Shown piece after piece: positions 1 through 9,877 of a stretch of 64,000 nt of DNA. The notes under the pieces are model-generated. The model made no database searches and was not told where the DNA came from. It saw only the letters and a program-made list of their open reading frames with translations. This stretch comes from Leidyana gryllorum EB-2025a (taxonomy: Eukaryota > Apicomplexa): contig JBLWGC010000230.1 in NCBI GenBank assembly GCA_048772705.1, positions 1 through 64,000 of the forward strand, in the 5' to 3' direction. The position numbers and the translations under genes were made by a program. Every line of letters starts with the position of its first letter. Position 1 is the stretch's first letter.

Positions 1-2837
1 AATCACCGCTCCTATTGCCACGGTACTGGCATCCGTGTGCATTATAATCTCATTATTCAGGGGGTCGGGGAATCGTAGTCGCCCGGCGTTCCGCAACTCT
101 GCTTTAAGAGTCTCCAGTGCTATCGCTGACTCCCCCGTCGGGACCACCTTTTCATGTGGTTTGCTTCTGCCGTGTCCGAGTTCATATAATGGTTTCGCCG
201 TATGTGCAAAATTTTTGATAAATCTCCTATAATAATTAAACATCCCCAGAACGCTCTGTAGTTCTCTAAGTGTTGTCGGGTGCTGTATGGTACTGAGTGC
301 ATCGACCTTCGATGGTAAGGGTTTTATACCTCCTTTTCCTATAATATGTCCTATGTATTCCAGTTGGCTCTTGAAGAAGTGTGATTTGCGTCGGTGAATG
401 ATCAGGTGATTTGCTTGTAGCCGTTGAAATACTTCTTTCAGGTCTCGACGATGTTGTTCCAAGGACGGTGAAAAGATCAAAACATCATCCAGGTAAACAA
501 AGACGCATTTTCCAATTAACTCGTGGAATACCCGGTTCATCAGGCTCATGAATGTAGCGGGTGCGTTCGTAAGGCCATTGGGCATCACCGTCCACTCGTA
601 AAGCCCCCAGTGTGTCGCGAATGCGGTGTAATGTTGGTGTTCCGGCTGCATCCGAATCTGGTGGTATCCTGCTTTGAGATCGAGTGACGATAACCATTCC
701 GCTCCGCTCAGCATCTGTATTGCGTCGTCCAAGGATGGTAGTGGTGATGCTGTTTTCAAGGTGAGTGCATTCAACCGTCTGTAATCACACACTAGTCGTG
801 GCACTTCGGTGTCTTTTTTAGGTACGAACATGCATGGCGAGGACCAGCTTGACATGCTTTGAACGATCTTCCCTGTCCTAGTAAGTTCTGCAATCTGAAC
901 TCTCATCTCTTCCATGTACTTCTGTGGTACTCGGTACGGTCCGTGGACGAATGGTTGTGCTGCCTTGTCGTTGAGTGTGATTGCATGATCTATGCCTTCC
1001 CTTAGTGGTGGTAGTGGCGGTGTTTCTTCTAGCAAGTCTGCATATATGTTTATCAGTTCTGATTCCTCTTCGGGTATATCTATCGCTGTTTTCTTCGTTA
1101 TCGGGTTCACTTGAGCCATGCTCATGGTGTTGAGTATCGGGTGCTCTCGTGTCGTGCTGTGTCGGTGTTCCGTCTGCCGTGACGTCGTAATCTGCCGGGC
1201 TTCGCCTCCAATCTGGAGTCGTCTGAAGTCCGTCGTTCCAATCACCAAGCCCAATCGCGCAATCAATTTGGTTGGTATTATCACATCGAATGCTATGTCA
1301 GCTATGATTGCTGCTTCCACTATAAGAGTTTGTTCTTCATGCGTGATGATTCTGATACTGGCCACTGTGCATTCGGTTGCTGTGTGTACCGATGTTATCC
1401 ATATCGTCTCTGTTAATTTAGGTAGTTCCAATTGCTCCGCCACCTTTTTGTTGACACAAGTCACACTGGCTCCCGTGTCTATCAGAATCGTTGCTCGTCG
1501 TGATCCGCGTCTATCGTTTGGGTGTTCAATGGTCCATTGTGTGGTGAGTATGTCGCTCGGCTGCTGGCTTTCCCATTCGGTGGCGTCGTCGCCAGTGACG
1601 CCTGGGGTTCTGTAAAATCCCGGCTAATTGTTGCGAAAACTTTGCGGGGTGGTTCGTTCCTTGATCTGTTTCGTTGACTATTGAGTGGTCTCTTGTCGTC
1701 GCGGGGTTGTGTGCATTTCCATGCGAGGTGTTCTGTGGACCCGCAGTTGAAGCATCTGCGTTGTGTGACGCATTCCGCGTGCGTGTATTGGCACCTGTGC
1801 CCGACTCTGCCACCGTTGCTTGCCTGTGTGTGTAGCACGTGTGTGCTTCTCTGTGGTACTTTGATATCTGTTGCGGCTGCGTATTGAAGCGCTCTAAGAC
1901 ACATCGATTCCAGGTCCGTTCCGATATGTGCTGACATCGCTATCCGGTCTGTCATTGGAAGCCCTTGAAGGAAGAAGTTCACTCGTGTAGAGTTTGGTAT
2001 GGAATCCGGGATTCCCAAGTTCAACGCCTTAAACTCAGTAACATATGTTGCCATCGTGCCCGTTTTCTTGATTTGCGTCATTCGTGTGAGATCGTCCTCT
2101 ATAACCGCCAGTGCATCGAATTGCATACGTAACTTCTGTGTGAAGTTGTGCCATGATCCCGTCAAGACTTCCGGGTTGCTCAGCAGCCACCGTCCGGCGA
2201 CTCCCGTGAGCATTGCGCATGCTGTTCGTACTTTTTGAGTATCGTTTTGGATTCCATATGTAAGGAATCTAGCTGAACATCCGTCCAGCCAATCACGGAC
2301 TGGCTTGCTTCCGTCAAAGTGGTCTTGTTTTCGAAGCACTTCCGTCATGACTGTGCTGTTCATTGATGGGCCTTTGTGCGCCTGTCCTTGCACTAGTTCT
2401 TCGTTGGGTTTCGATGATCTTCCCTGTTGGCCTACGACCTGTTGAATGAATTCTGTCAACACTGTTAGTTGTTCCGCCTTCGTCATCCCTTCCGTTGTAA
2501 TTGGGCTGTCCCGGTTGTGATCGAATCGCTTCGATTTGGGCGTTCCGTCAATCATCACGGTGGCTTCTGTCGTCCGTCCTCCTGGTTGTGCCGTGGGGTG
2601 CTTGATGAACGCACTGCTACCAATGTAGCCTTGCTCGGCGCTACCTGCTAGGGTCGGTTGCACTGCTCGGCCGCTTCGTAAGTCCATCTGTTTTTGTTCT
2701 AGTCTAAGTTCGTGCGTGTGTCTAAAAACTCGTGTCTGTGTCTCCATGCCGGTCCGTGCCGGTCTCCCCGGAGACACGCTTACACCCCTCCCTCTTCCCC
2801 TAGACTGAACGGGTTCCGTGGATATTTGTTGTTCCAC
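1..2837 (-). mobile_element. Ty3/Gypsy unit 1: gag plus window-cut pol
   Basis: First unit of the array. The gag frame occupies 1482-2837; its first ATG is near 2747, since the open frame begins further up inside the end of the previous pol. Pol starts just after gag, near 1480, and runs off the left window edge after the protease, the reverse transcriptase and part of the RNase H region. What is visible matches unit 2. It looks whole as far as it can be seen, and its age is recent because it matches the neighbouring copies closely. Confidence 0.88.
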
Positions 2838-5800
2838 TTGTGTTTGAATTCGGTTATCAAGTCCGCACCGTCTGCATCCAGTACTGTTTCAGCTGTCTCC
2901 CAACTCTCGTCTTGATATCCCACCCATCGGACTCTGTAGTACAATTGGTTGCCCTCCTGTTTCCATCCCACAATGTCCTGCATGATGTAGAGAGTCTCTT
3001 CTTCGTTTGGCGTAGTGTCCGTCTCGTCTCGCGCTGAGTTGGTTTCGCCTTGTCGTGGGTACCACTTTTCCAGTCGTGACGAGTGGAATTTTGGGTACAT
3101 TCCCCATGAGTCTGGCAGATCTAGCTTGTATGTGTCGCATCCACAGCTTTCCAGTATTGTAAATGGCCCGCAGAAAGGTAGGGCGAGTTTATTGGTGGGT
3201 ACGTGGCTCAACTGTTTCGTGCTCAGGAGCACTTGCTCTCCTGGCTGAAACGTTATTGGTTTCCTCTTCTTGTTCGCTTGTTCTTCTTGCTGTCGAATTG
3301 CCTCGTTCAATCGGTCGTGTGCTTCCTGTAACTTTTGGAGGTATACTCTGCCAAAGGTGCTCCTGGTTCCTGCAATGTCAGTGAGGTTGGTAGGTATGAA
3401 AGTGACTCTGCCTGTATCTAATTCCAGTGGTGTAGCGTTCGTTGATTTCTGTACCGATGCGTTGTAAGCCATCTCCGTGGCTGTGAGGTGGTCCACCCAC
3501 GATCCTTGATGTCCATTGAGTGTACACCGCAAAATCTGCAGTATTGAGCGATTCGCCCTTTCTACCAATCCGTTGGATTGTGGGTGGTATGCAGTGGTCA
3601 TGGCTAAGTTGATGCCCAGTGCTTGCATGGTCTCCTTCCATATTCCTGCTGTGAACCGCGCATCTCTGTCGGAAACTATTTTCTGGGGTACTCCATGTAC
3701 TTGGACGATATTCCGTAGGAATAGCTGTGCCGCTTCCGCGGCTGTGATGTCTTTCCGGCAGGCTATCAGTCTGATGCGGCGAGTTAAGCGGTCCACTACT
3801 ACCATTACGTAGTTGTATCCTGTTTGTCCATCTGTTGTCAGCTCTAGGAAGTCGATTCCTATTTCCGTCCAAGGCAAGATTGGGTTGCTCAAAGGGTTCA
3901 GTAGTCCATGGGGCCGATGGTTTCTCCTTTTTGCTCTTTGGCAAACCGTACAACTCTTGCAGTACGCCAGTACATCTGCCAACAAGCCTCTCCATGTGAA
4001 CAATGCTTTTATTCTCCCTGCCGTCTTCTCCGGTCCTAAATGACCCGCAATTCGACTGTCATGGTTGTCGCTTATGATCCGCCGTATAAGTGCTTCGTCC
4101 GATGGCACTTCAATCGTTCCTTGTCCCGTGACGGGTAATCCTTGTATCCATTCGATCCGCTCGTTCCTTCCTGCTTCTGTGGTTCGCGTTCTCCATGCGT
4201 CTCGCAGTGCCGTTTCTATATCCTCCCTCTCTTCCTCTATCGTTTGTTGGTTCCCTCGCTCTTCTTCTCCGCTCTCATTCTGATCGCCCTGGTAAACGTT
4301 ATAGCAATTTTCGACTCGTGGATTATCCAGCTTTCTTGGCCGGCTAAGGAGGTCCGCTATAATGTTCTTGCTCCCACGGATGTATTCGATTTCCACGTCT
4401 AGTTCGGCCAAAGTTATCATCCATCTTACCTGTCGGTCCGACAAGTGTGGTTGTTTTAACAGGTGCGTTAGAGGTTTGTGGTCGCTGCATATTAGGGTGT
4501 GTCTTCCCACGAGGAGATGTCTCCAATGCCTGCATGCTGCTACAATGGCGAGCAGTTCTCGTTCATGAGTGGCATATCTTCTTTGTTGTTCTGTGAGCGT
4601 TTGTGAGTAGAATTCGATTGGGCATAAGCCATCTGAGGTTCGTTGTTGAATCACCGCTCCTATTGCCACGGTACTGGCATCCGTGTGCATTATAATCTCA
4701 TTATTCAGGGGGTCGGGGAATCGTAGTCGCCCGGCGTTCCGCAACTCTGCTTTAAGAGTCTCCAGTGCTATCGCTGACTCCCCCGTCGGGACCACCTTTT
4801 CATGTGGTTTGCTTCTGCCGTGTCCGAGTTCATATAATGGTTTCGCCGTATGTGCAAAATTTTTGATAAATCTCCTATAATAATTAAACATCCCCAGAAC
4901 GCTCTGTAGTTCTCTAAGTGTTGTCGGGTGCTGTATGGTACTGAGTGCATCGACCTTCGATGGTAAGGGTTTTATACCTCCTTTTCCTATAATATGTCCT
5001 ATGTATTCCAGTTGGCTCTTGAAGAAGTGTGATTTGCGTCGGTGAATGATCAGGTGATTTGCTTGTAGCCGTTGAAATACTTCTTTCAGGTCTCGACGAT
5101 GTTGTTCCAAGGACGGTGAAAAGATCAAAACATCATCCAGGTAAACAAAGACGCATTTTCCAATTAACTCGTGGAATACCCGGTTCATCAGGCTCATGAA
5201 TGTAGCGGGTGCGTTCGTAAGGCCATTGGGCATCACCGTCCACTCGTAAAGCCCCCAGTGTGTCGCGAATGCGGTGTAATGTTGGTGTTCCGGCTGCATC
5301 CGAATCTGGTGGTATCCTGCTTTGAGATCGAGTGACGATAACCATTCCGCTCCGCTCAGCATCTGTATTGCGTCGTCCAAGGATGGTAGTGGTGATGCTG
5401 TTTTCAAGGTGAGTGCATTCAACCGTCTGTAATCACACACTAGTCGTGGCACTTCGGTGTCTTTTTTAGGTACGAACATGCATGGCGAGGACCAGCTTGA
5501 CATGCTTTGAACGATCTTCCCTGTCCTAGTAAGTTCTGCAATCTGAACTCTCATCTCTTCCATGTACTTCTGTGGTACTCGGTACGGTCCGTGGACGAAT
5601 GGTTGTGCTGCCTTGTCGTTGAGTGTGATTGCATGATCTATGCCTTCCCTTAGTGGTGGTAGTGGCGGTGTTTCTTCTAGCAAGTCTGCATATATGTTTA
5701 TCAGTTCTGATTCCTCTTCGGGTATATCTATCGCTGTTTTCTTCGTTATCGGGTTCACTTGAGCCATGCTCATGGTGTTGAGTATCGGGTGCTCTCGTGT

Positions 5801-6112
5801 CGTGCTGTGTCGGTGTTCCGTCTGCCGTGACGTCGTAATCTGCCGGGCTTCGCCTCCAATCTGGAGTCGTCTGAAGTCCGTCGTTCCAATCACCAAGCCC
5901 AATCGCGCAATCAATTTGGTTGGTATTATCACATCGAATGCTATGTCAGCTATGATTGCTGCTTCCACTATAAGAGTTTGTTCTTCATGCGTGATGATTC
6001 TGATACTGGCCACTGTGCATTCGGTTGCTGTGTGTACCGATGTTATCCATATCGTCTCTGTTAATTTAGGTAGTTCCAATTGCTCCGCCACCTTTTTGTT
6101 GACACAAGTCAC
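2780..6112 (-). CDS. Ty3/Gypsy chromovirus Pol polyprotein
   Basis: Pol of unit 2, about 1110 residues in the open frame. In order it carries: the retropepsin, whose DTGA active-site motif lies just upstream of the first listed residue in the same frame; reverse transcriptase (about 180-380) with the YLDD catalytic motif near 325; RNase H (about 450-570); an integrase HHCC zinc domain (about 680-730) ending in CxxC; the DDE integrase core (about 760-880) with the YHPQSNGLVER stretch; and a C-terminal chromodomain (about 1040-1095) with VRWVGY and SWE motifs. The chromodomain marks it as a chromovirus, whose integrases are thought to be steered to chromatin marks. It looks whole. The matching pol at 16380-19712 appears the same. 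Confidence 0.93.
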   Translation of the reverse strand: MTCVNKKVAEQLELPKLTETIWITSVHTATECTVASIRIITHEEQTLIVEAAIIADIAFDVIIPTKLIARLGLVIGTTDFRRLQIGGEARQITTSRQTEHRHSTTREHPILNTMSMAQVNPITKKTAIDIPEEESELINIYADLLEETPPLPPLREGIDHAITLNDKAAQPFVHGPYRVPQKYMEEMRVQIAELTRTGKIVQSMSSWSSPCMFVPKKDTEVPRLVCDYRRLNALTLKTASPLPSLDDAIQMLSGAEWLSSLDLKAGYHQIRMQPEHQHYTAFATHWGLYEWTVMPNGLTNAPATFMSLMNRVFHELIGKCVFVYLDDVLIFSPSLEQHRRDLKEVFQRLQANHLIIHRRKSHFFKSQLEYIGHIIGKGGIKPLPSKVDALSTIQHPTTLRELQSVLGMFNYYRRFIKNFAHTAKPLYELGHGRSKPHEKVVPTGESAIALETLKAELRNAGRLRFPDPLNNEIIMHTDASTVAIGAVIQQRTSDGLCPIEFYSQTLTEQQRRYATHERELLAIVAACRHWRHLLVGRHTLICSDHKPLTHLLKQPHLSDRQVRWMITLAELDVEIEYIRGSKNIIADLLSRPRKLDNPRVENCYNVYQGDQNESGEEERGNQQTIEEEREDIETALRDAWRTRTTEAGRNERIEWIQGLPVTGQGTIEVPSDEALIRRIISDNHDSRIAGHLGPEKTAGRIKALFTWRGLLADVLAYCKSCTVCQRAKRRNHRPHGLLNPLSNPILPWTEIGIDFLELTTDGQTGYNYVMVVVDRLTRRIRLIACRKDITAAEAAQLFLRNIVQVHGVPQKIVSDRDARFTAGIWKETMQALGINLAMTTAYHPQSNGLVERANRSILQILRCTLNGHQGSWVDHLTATEMAYNASVQKSTNATPLELDTGRVTFIPTNLTDIAGTRSTFGRVYLQKLQEAHDRLNEAIRQQEEQANKKRKPITFQPGEQVLLSTKQLSHVPTNKLALPFCGPFTILESCGCDTYKLDLPDSWGMYPKFHSSRLEKWYPRQGETNSARDETDTTPNEEETLYIMQDIVGWKQEGNQLYYRVRWVGYQDESWETAETVLDADGADLITEFKHKWNNKYPRNPFSLGEEGGV

Positions 6113-6129
6113 ACTGGCTCCCGTGTCTA

Positions 6130-7485
6130 TCAGAATCGTTGCTCGTCGTGATCCGCGTCTATCGTTTGGGTGTTCAATGGTCCATTGTGTGGTGAGTATG
6201 TCGCTCGGCTGCTGGCTTTCCCATTCGGTGGCGTCGTCGCCAGTGACGCCTGGGGTTCTGTAAAATCCCGGCTAATTGTTGCGAAAACTTTGCGGGGTGG
6301 TTCGTTCCTTGATCTGTTTCGTTGACTATTGAGTGGTCTCTTGTCGTCGCGGGGTTGTGTGCATTTCCATGCGAGGTGTTCTGTGGACCCGCAGTTGAAG
6401 CATCTGCGTTGTGTGACGCATTCCGCGTGCGTGTATTGGCACCTGTGCCCGACTCTGCCACCGTTGCTTGCCTGTGTGTGTAGCACGTGTGTGCTTCTCT
6501 GTGGTACTTTGATATCTGTTGCGGCTGCGTATTGAAGCGCTCTAAGACACATCGATTCCAGGTCCGTTCCGATATGTGCTGACATCGCTATCCGGTCTGT
6601 CATTGGAAGCCCTTGAAGGAAGAAGTTCACTCGTGTAGAGTTTGGTATGGAATCCGGGATTCCCAAGTTCAACGCCTTAAACTCAGTAACATATGTTGCC
6701 ATCGTGCCCGTTTTCTTGATTTGCGTCATTCGTGTGAGATCGTCCTCTATAACCGCCAGTGCATCGAATTGCATACGTAACTTCTGTGTGAAGTTGTGCC
6801 ATGATCCCGTCAAGACTTCCGGGTTGCTCAGCAGCCACCGTCCGGCGACTCCCGTGAGCATTGCGCATGCTGTTCGTACTTTTTGAGTATCGTTTTGGAT
6901 TCCATATGTAAGGAATCTAGCTGAACATCCGTCCAGCCAATCACGGACTGGCTTGCTTCCGTCAAAGTGGTCTTGTTTTCGAAGCACTTCCGTCATGACT
7001 GTGCTGTTCATTGATGGGCCTTTGTGCGCCTGTCCTTGCACTAGTTCTTCGTTGGGTTTCGATGATCTTCCCTGTTGGCCTACGACCTGTTGAATGAATT
7101 CTGTCAACACTGTTAGTTGTTCCGCCTTCGTCATCCCTTCCGTTGTAATTGGGCTGTCCCGGTTGTGATCGAATCGCTTCGATTTGGGCGTTCCGTCAAT
7201 CATCACGGTGGCTTCTGTCGTCCGTCCTCCTGGTTGTGCCGTGGGGTGCTTGATGAACGCACTGCTACCAATGTAGCCTTGCTCGGCGCTACCTGCTAGG
7301 GTCGGTTGCACTGCTCGGCCGCTTCGTAAGTCCATCTGTTTTTGTTCTAGTCTAAGTTCGTGCGTGTGTCTAAAAACTCGTGTCTGTGTCTCCATGCCGG
7401 TCCGTGCCGGTCTCCCCGGAGACACGCTTACACCCCTCCCTCTTCCCCTAGACTGAACGGGTTCCGTGGATATTTGTTGTTCCAC
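6130..7485 (-). CDS. Ty3/Gypsy Gag with zinc knuckle
   Basis: Gag of unit 2. The open frame is 451 codons, but it starts at GTG inside the end of the neighbouring pol; the first ATG is 30 codons further in. The N-terminal part is rich in Arg and Gln. A central retrotransposon-gag capsid region follows (around 160-280), and near 350 there is one CCHC zinc knuckle (CFNCGSTEHLAWKC). The rest is basic and disordered. It would package element RNA into cytoplasmic particles. It looks whole, and an identical gag lies at 1482-2837. Confidence 0.9.
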   Translation of the reverse strand: MEQQISTEPVQSRGRGRGVSVSPGRPARTGMETQTRVFRHTHELRLEQKQMDLRSGRAVQPTLAGSAEQGYIGSSAFIKHPTAQPGGRTTEATVMIDGTPKSKRFDHNRDSPITTEGMTKAEQLTVLTEFIQQVVGQQGRSSKPNEELVQGQAHKGPSMNSTVMTEVLRKQDHFDGSKPVRDWLDGCSARFLTYGIQNDTQKVRTACAMLTGVAGRWLLSNPEVLTGSWHNFTQKLRMQFDALAVIEDDLTRMTQIKKTGTMATYVTEFKALNLGIPDSIPNSTRVNFFLQGLPMTDRIAMSAHIGTDLESMCLRALQYAAATDIKVPQRSTHVLHTQASNGGRVGHRCQYTHAECVTQRRCFNCGSTEHLAWKCTQPRDDKRPLNSQRNRSRNEPPRKVFATISRDFTEPQASLATTPPNGKASSRATYSPHNGPLNTQTIDADHDEQRF

Positions 7486-9231
7486 TTGTGTTTGAATTCG
7501 GTTATCAAGTCCGCACCGTCTGCATCCAGTACTGTTTCAGCTGTCTCCCAACTCTCGTCTTGATATCCCACCCATCGGACTCTGTAGTACAATTGGTTGC
7601 CCTCCTGTTTCCATCCCACAATGTCCTGCATGATGTAGAGAGTCTCTTCTTCGTTTGGCGTAGTGTCCGTCTCGTCTCGCGCTGAGTTGGTTTCGCCTTG
7701 TCGTGGGTACCACTTTTCCAGTCGTGACGAGTGGAATTTTGGGTACATTCCCCATGAGTCTGGCAGATCTAGCTTGTATGTGTCGCATCCACAGCTTTCC
7801 AGTATTGTAAATGGCCCGCAGAAAGGTAGGGCGAGTTTATTGGTGGGTACGTGGCTCAACTGTTTCGTGCTCAGGAGCACTTGCTCTCCTGGCTGAAACG
7901 TTATTGGTTTCCTCTTCTTGTTCGCTTGTTCTTCTTGCTGTCGAATTGCCTCGTTCAATCGGTCGTGTGCTTCCTGTAACTTTTGGAGGTATACTCTGCC
8001 AAAGGTGCTCCTGGTTCCTGCAATGTCAGTGAGGTTGGTAGGTATGAAAGTGACTCTGCCTGTATCTAATTCCAGTGGTGTAGCGTTCGTTGATTTCTGT
8101 ACCGATGCGTTGTAAGCCATCTCCGTGGCTGTGAGGTGGTCCACCCACGATCCTTGATGTCCATTGAGTGTACACCGCAAAATCTGCAGTATTGAGCGAT
8201 TCGCCCTTTCTACCAATCCGTTGGATTGTGGGTGGTATGCAGTGGTCATGGCTAAGTTGATGCCCAGTGCTTGCATGGTCTCCTTCCATATTCCTGCTGT
8301 GAACCGCGCATCTCTGTCGGAAACTATTTTCTGGGGTACTCCATGTACTTGGACGATATTCCGTAGGAATAGCTGTGCCGCTTCCGCGGCTGTGATGTCT
8401 TTCCGGCAGGCTATCAGTCTGATGCGGCGAGTTAAGCGGTCCACTACTACCATTACGTAGTTGTATCCTGTTTGTCCATCTGTTGTCAGCTCTAGGAAGT
8501 CGATTCCTATTTCCGTCCAAGGCAAGATTGGGTTGCTCAAAGGGTTCAGTAGTCCATGGGGCCGATGGTTTCTCCTTTTTGCTCTTTGGCAAACCGTACA
8601 ACTCTTGCAGTACGCCAGTACATCTGCCAACAAGCCTCTCCATGTGAACAATGCTTTTATTCTCCCTGCCGTCTTCTCCGGTCCTAAATGACCCGCAATT
8701 CGACTGTCATGGTTGTCGCTTATGATCCGCCGTATAAGTGCTTCGTCCGATGGCACTTCAATCGTTCCTTGTCCCGTGACGGGTAATCCTTGTATCCATT
8801 CGATCCGCTCGTTCCTTCCTGCTTCTGTGGTTCGCGTTCTCCATGCGTCTCGCAGTGCCGTTTCTATATCCTCCCTCTCTTCCTCTATCGTTTGTTGGTT
8901 CCCTCGCTCTTCTTCTCCGCTCTCATTCTGATCGCCCTGGTAAACGTTATAGCAATTTTCGACTCGTGGATTATCCAGCTTTCTTGGCCGGCTAAGGAGG
9001 TCCGCTATAATGTTCTTGCTCCCACGGATGTATTCGATTTCCACGTCTAGTTCGGCCAAAGTTATCATCCATCTTACCTGTCGGTCCGACAAGTGTGGTT
9101 GTTTTAACAGGTGCGTTAGAGGTTTGTGGTCGCTGCATATTAGGGTGTGTCTTCCCACGAGGAGATGTCTCCAATGCCTGCATGCTGCTACATTGGCGAG
9201 CAGTTCTCGTTCATGAGTGGCATATCTTCTT
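7428..9231 (-). mobile_element. Ty3/Gypsy pol 3' part (partial unit)
   Basis: The second half of pol only: the end of RNase H, integrase and chromodomain. It matches unit 2 almost base for base until about 9231, where it changes abruptly into an inverted gag piece. It is broken by rearrangement, with the upstream half of the unit absent. The age is recent, given the near identity to unit 2. Confidence 0.85.
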
Positions 9232-9877
9232 TGCACAACCAGTGAGCGTTTGTGACGACAGAAGCCACCGTGATGATTGACGGAACGCCCAAATCTGAAG
9301 CGATTCGATGTTGAACCGGGACAGCCCAATTACAACGGAAGGGATGACGAAGGCGGAACAACTAACAGTGTTGACAGAATTCATTCAACAGGTCGTAGGC
9401 CAACAGGGAAGATCATCGAAACCCAACGAAGAACTAGTGCAAGGACAGGCGCACAAAGGCCCATCAATGAACAGCACAGTCATGACGGAAGTGCTTCGAA
9501 AACAAGACCACTTTGACGTAAGCAAGCCAGTCCGTGATTGGCTGGACGGATGTTCTAGCTAGAGTTCTTACATATGGAATCCAAAACGATACTCAAAAAG
9601 TACGAACAGCATGCGCAATGCTCACGGGAGTCGCCGGACGGTGGCTGCTGAGCAACCCGGAAGTCTTGACGGGATCATGGCACAACTTCACACAGAAGTT
9701 ACGTATGCAATTCGATGCACTGGCGGTTATAGAGGACGATCTCACACGAATGACGCAAATCAAGAAAACGGGTTCACGATGGCAACATATGTTACTGAGT
9801 TTAAGGCGTTGAACTTGGGAATGATTCCATACCAAACTCTACACGAGTGAACTTCTTCCTTCAAGGGCTTCCAATGA
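9232..9877 (+). mobile_element. Inverted Ty3/Gypsy gag fragment
   Basis: An internal piece of gag (capsid region) in the opposite orientation to the rest of the array. It reads as gag on the plus strand in short pieces, covers roughly the first half of the protein up to the capsid end, and is broken by several changes. The boundary sequence on the left seems to interleave short runs from pol and gag. The right boundary joins the end of the next pol near 9878. Confidence 0.8.

Larger units (their letters stand above)
2780..7485 (-). mobile_element. Ty3/Gypsy unit 2: complete gag and pol
   Basis: This is the cleanest unit. Gag lies at 6130-7485 and pol at 2780-6112, and both are long open frames that look whole. 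The frames differ and meet near 6112-6130, which fits the frameshift that many Ty3/Gypsy elements use. There is no LTR on either side: the pol stop is about 32 nt from the likely gag ATG of unit 1, and the gag of this unit overlaps the end of the pol of the next piece to the right. Confidence 0.9.

Noticed and set aside
1118-1615. 165-codon plus-strand frame repeated across the array
   Set aside because: It is antisense to the gag-pol junction and simply recurs with each unit.
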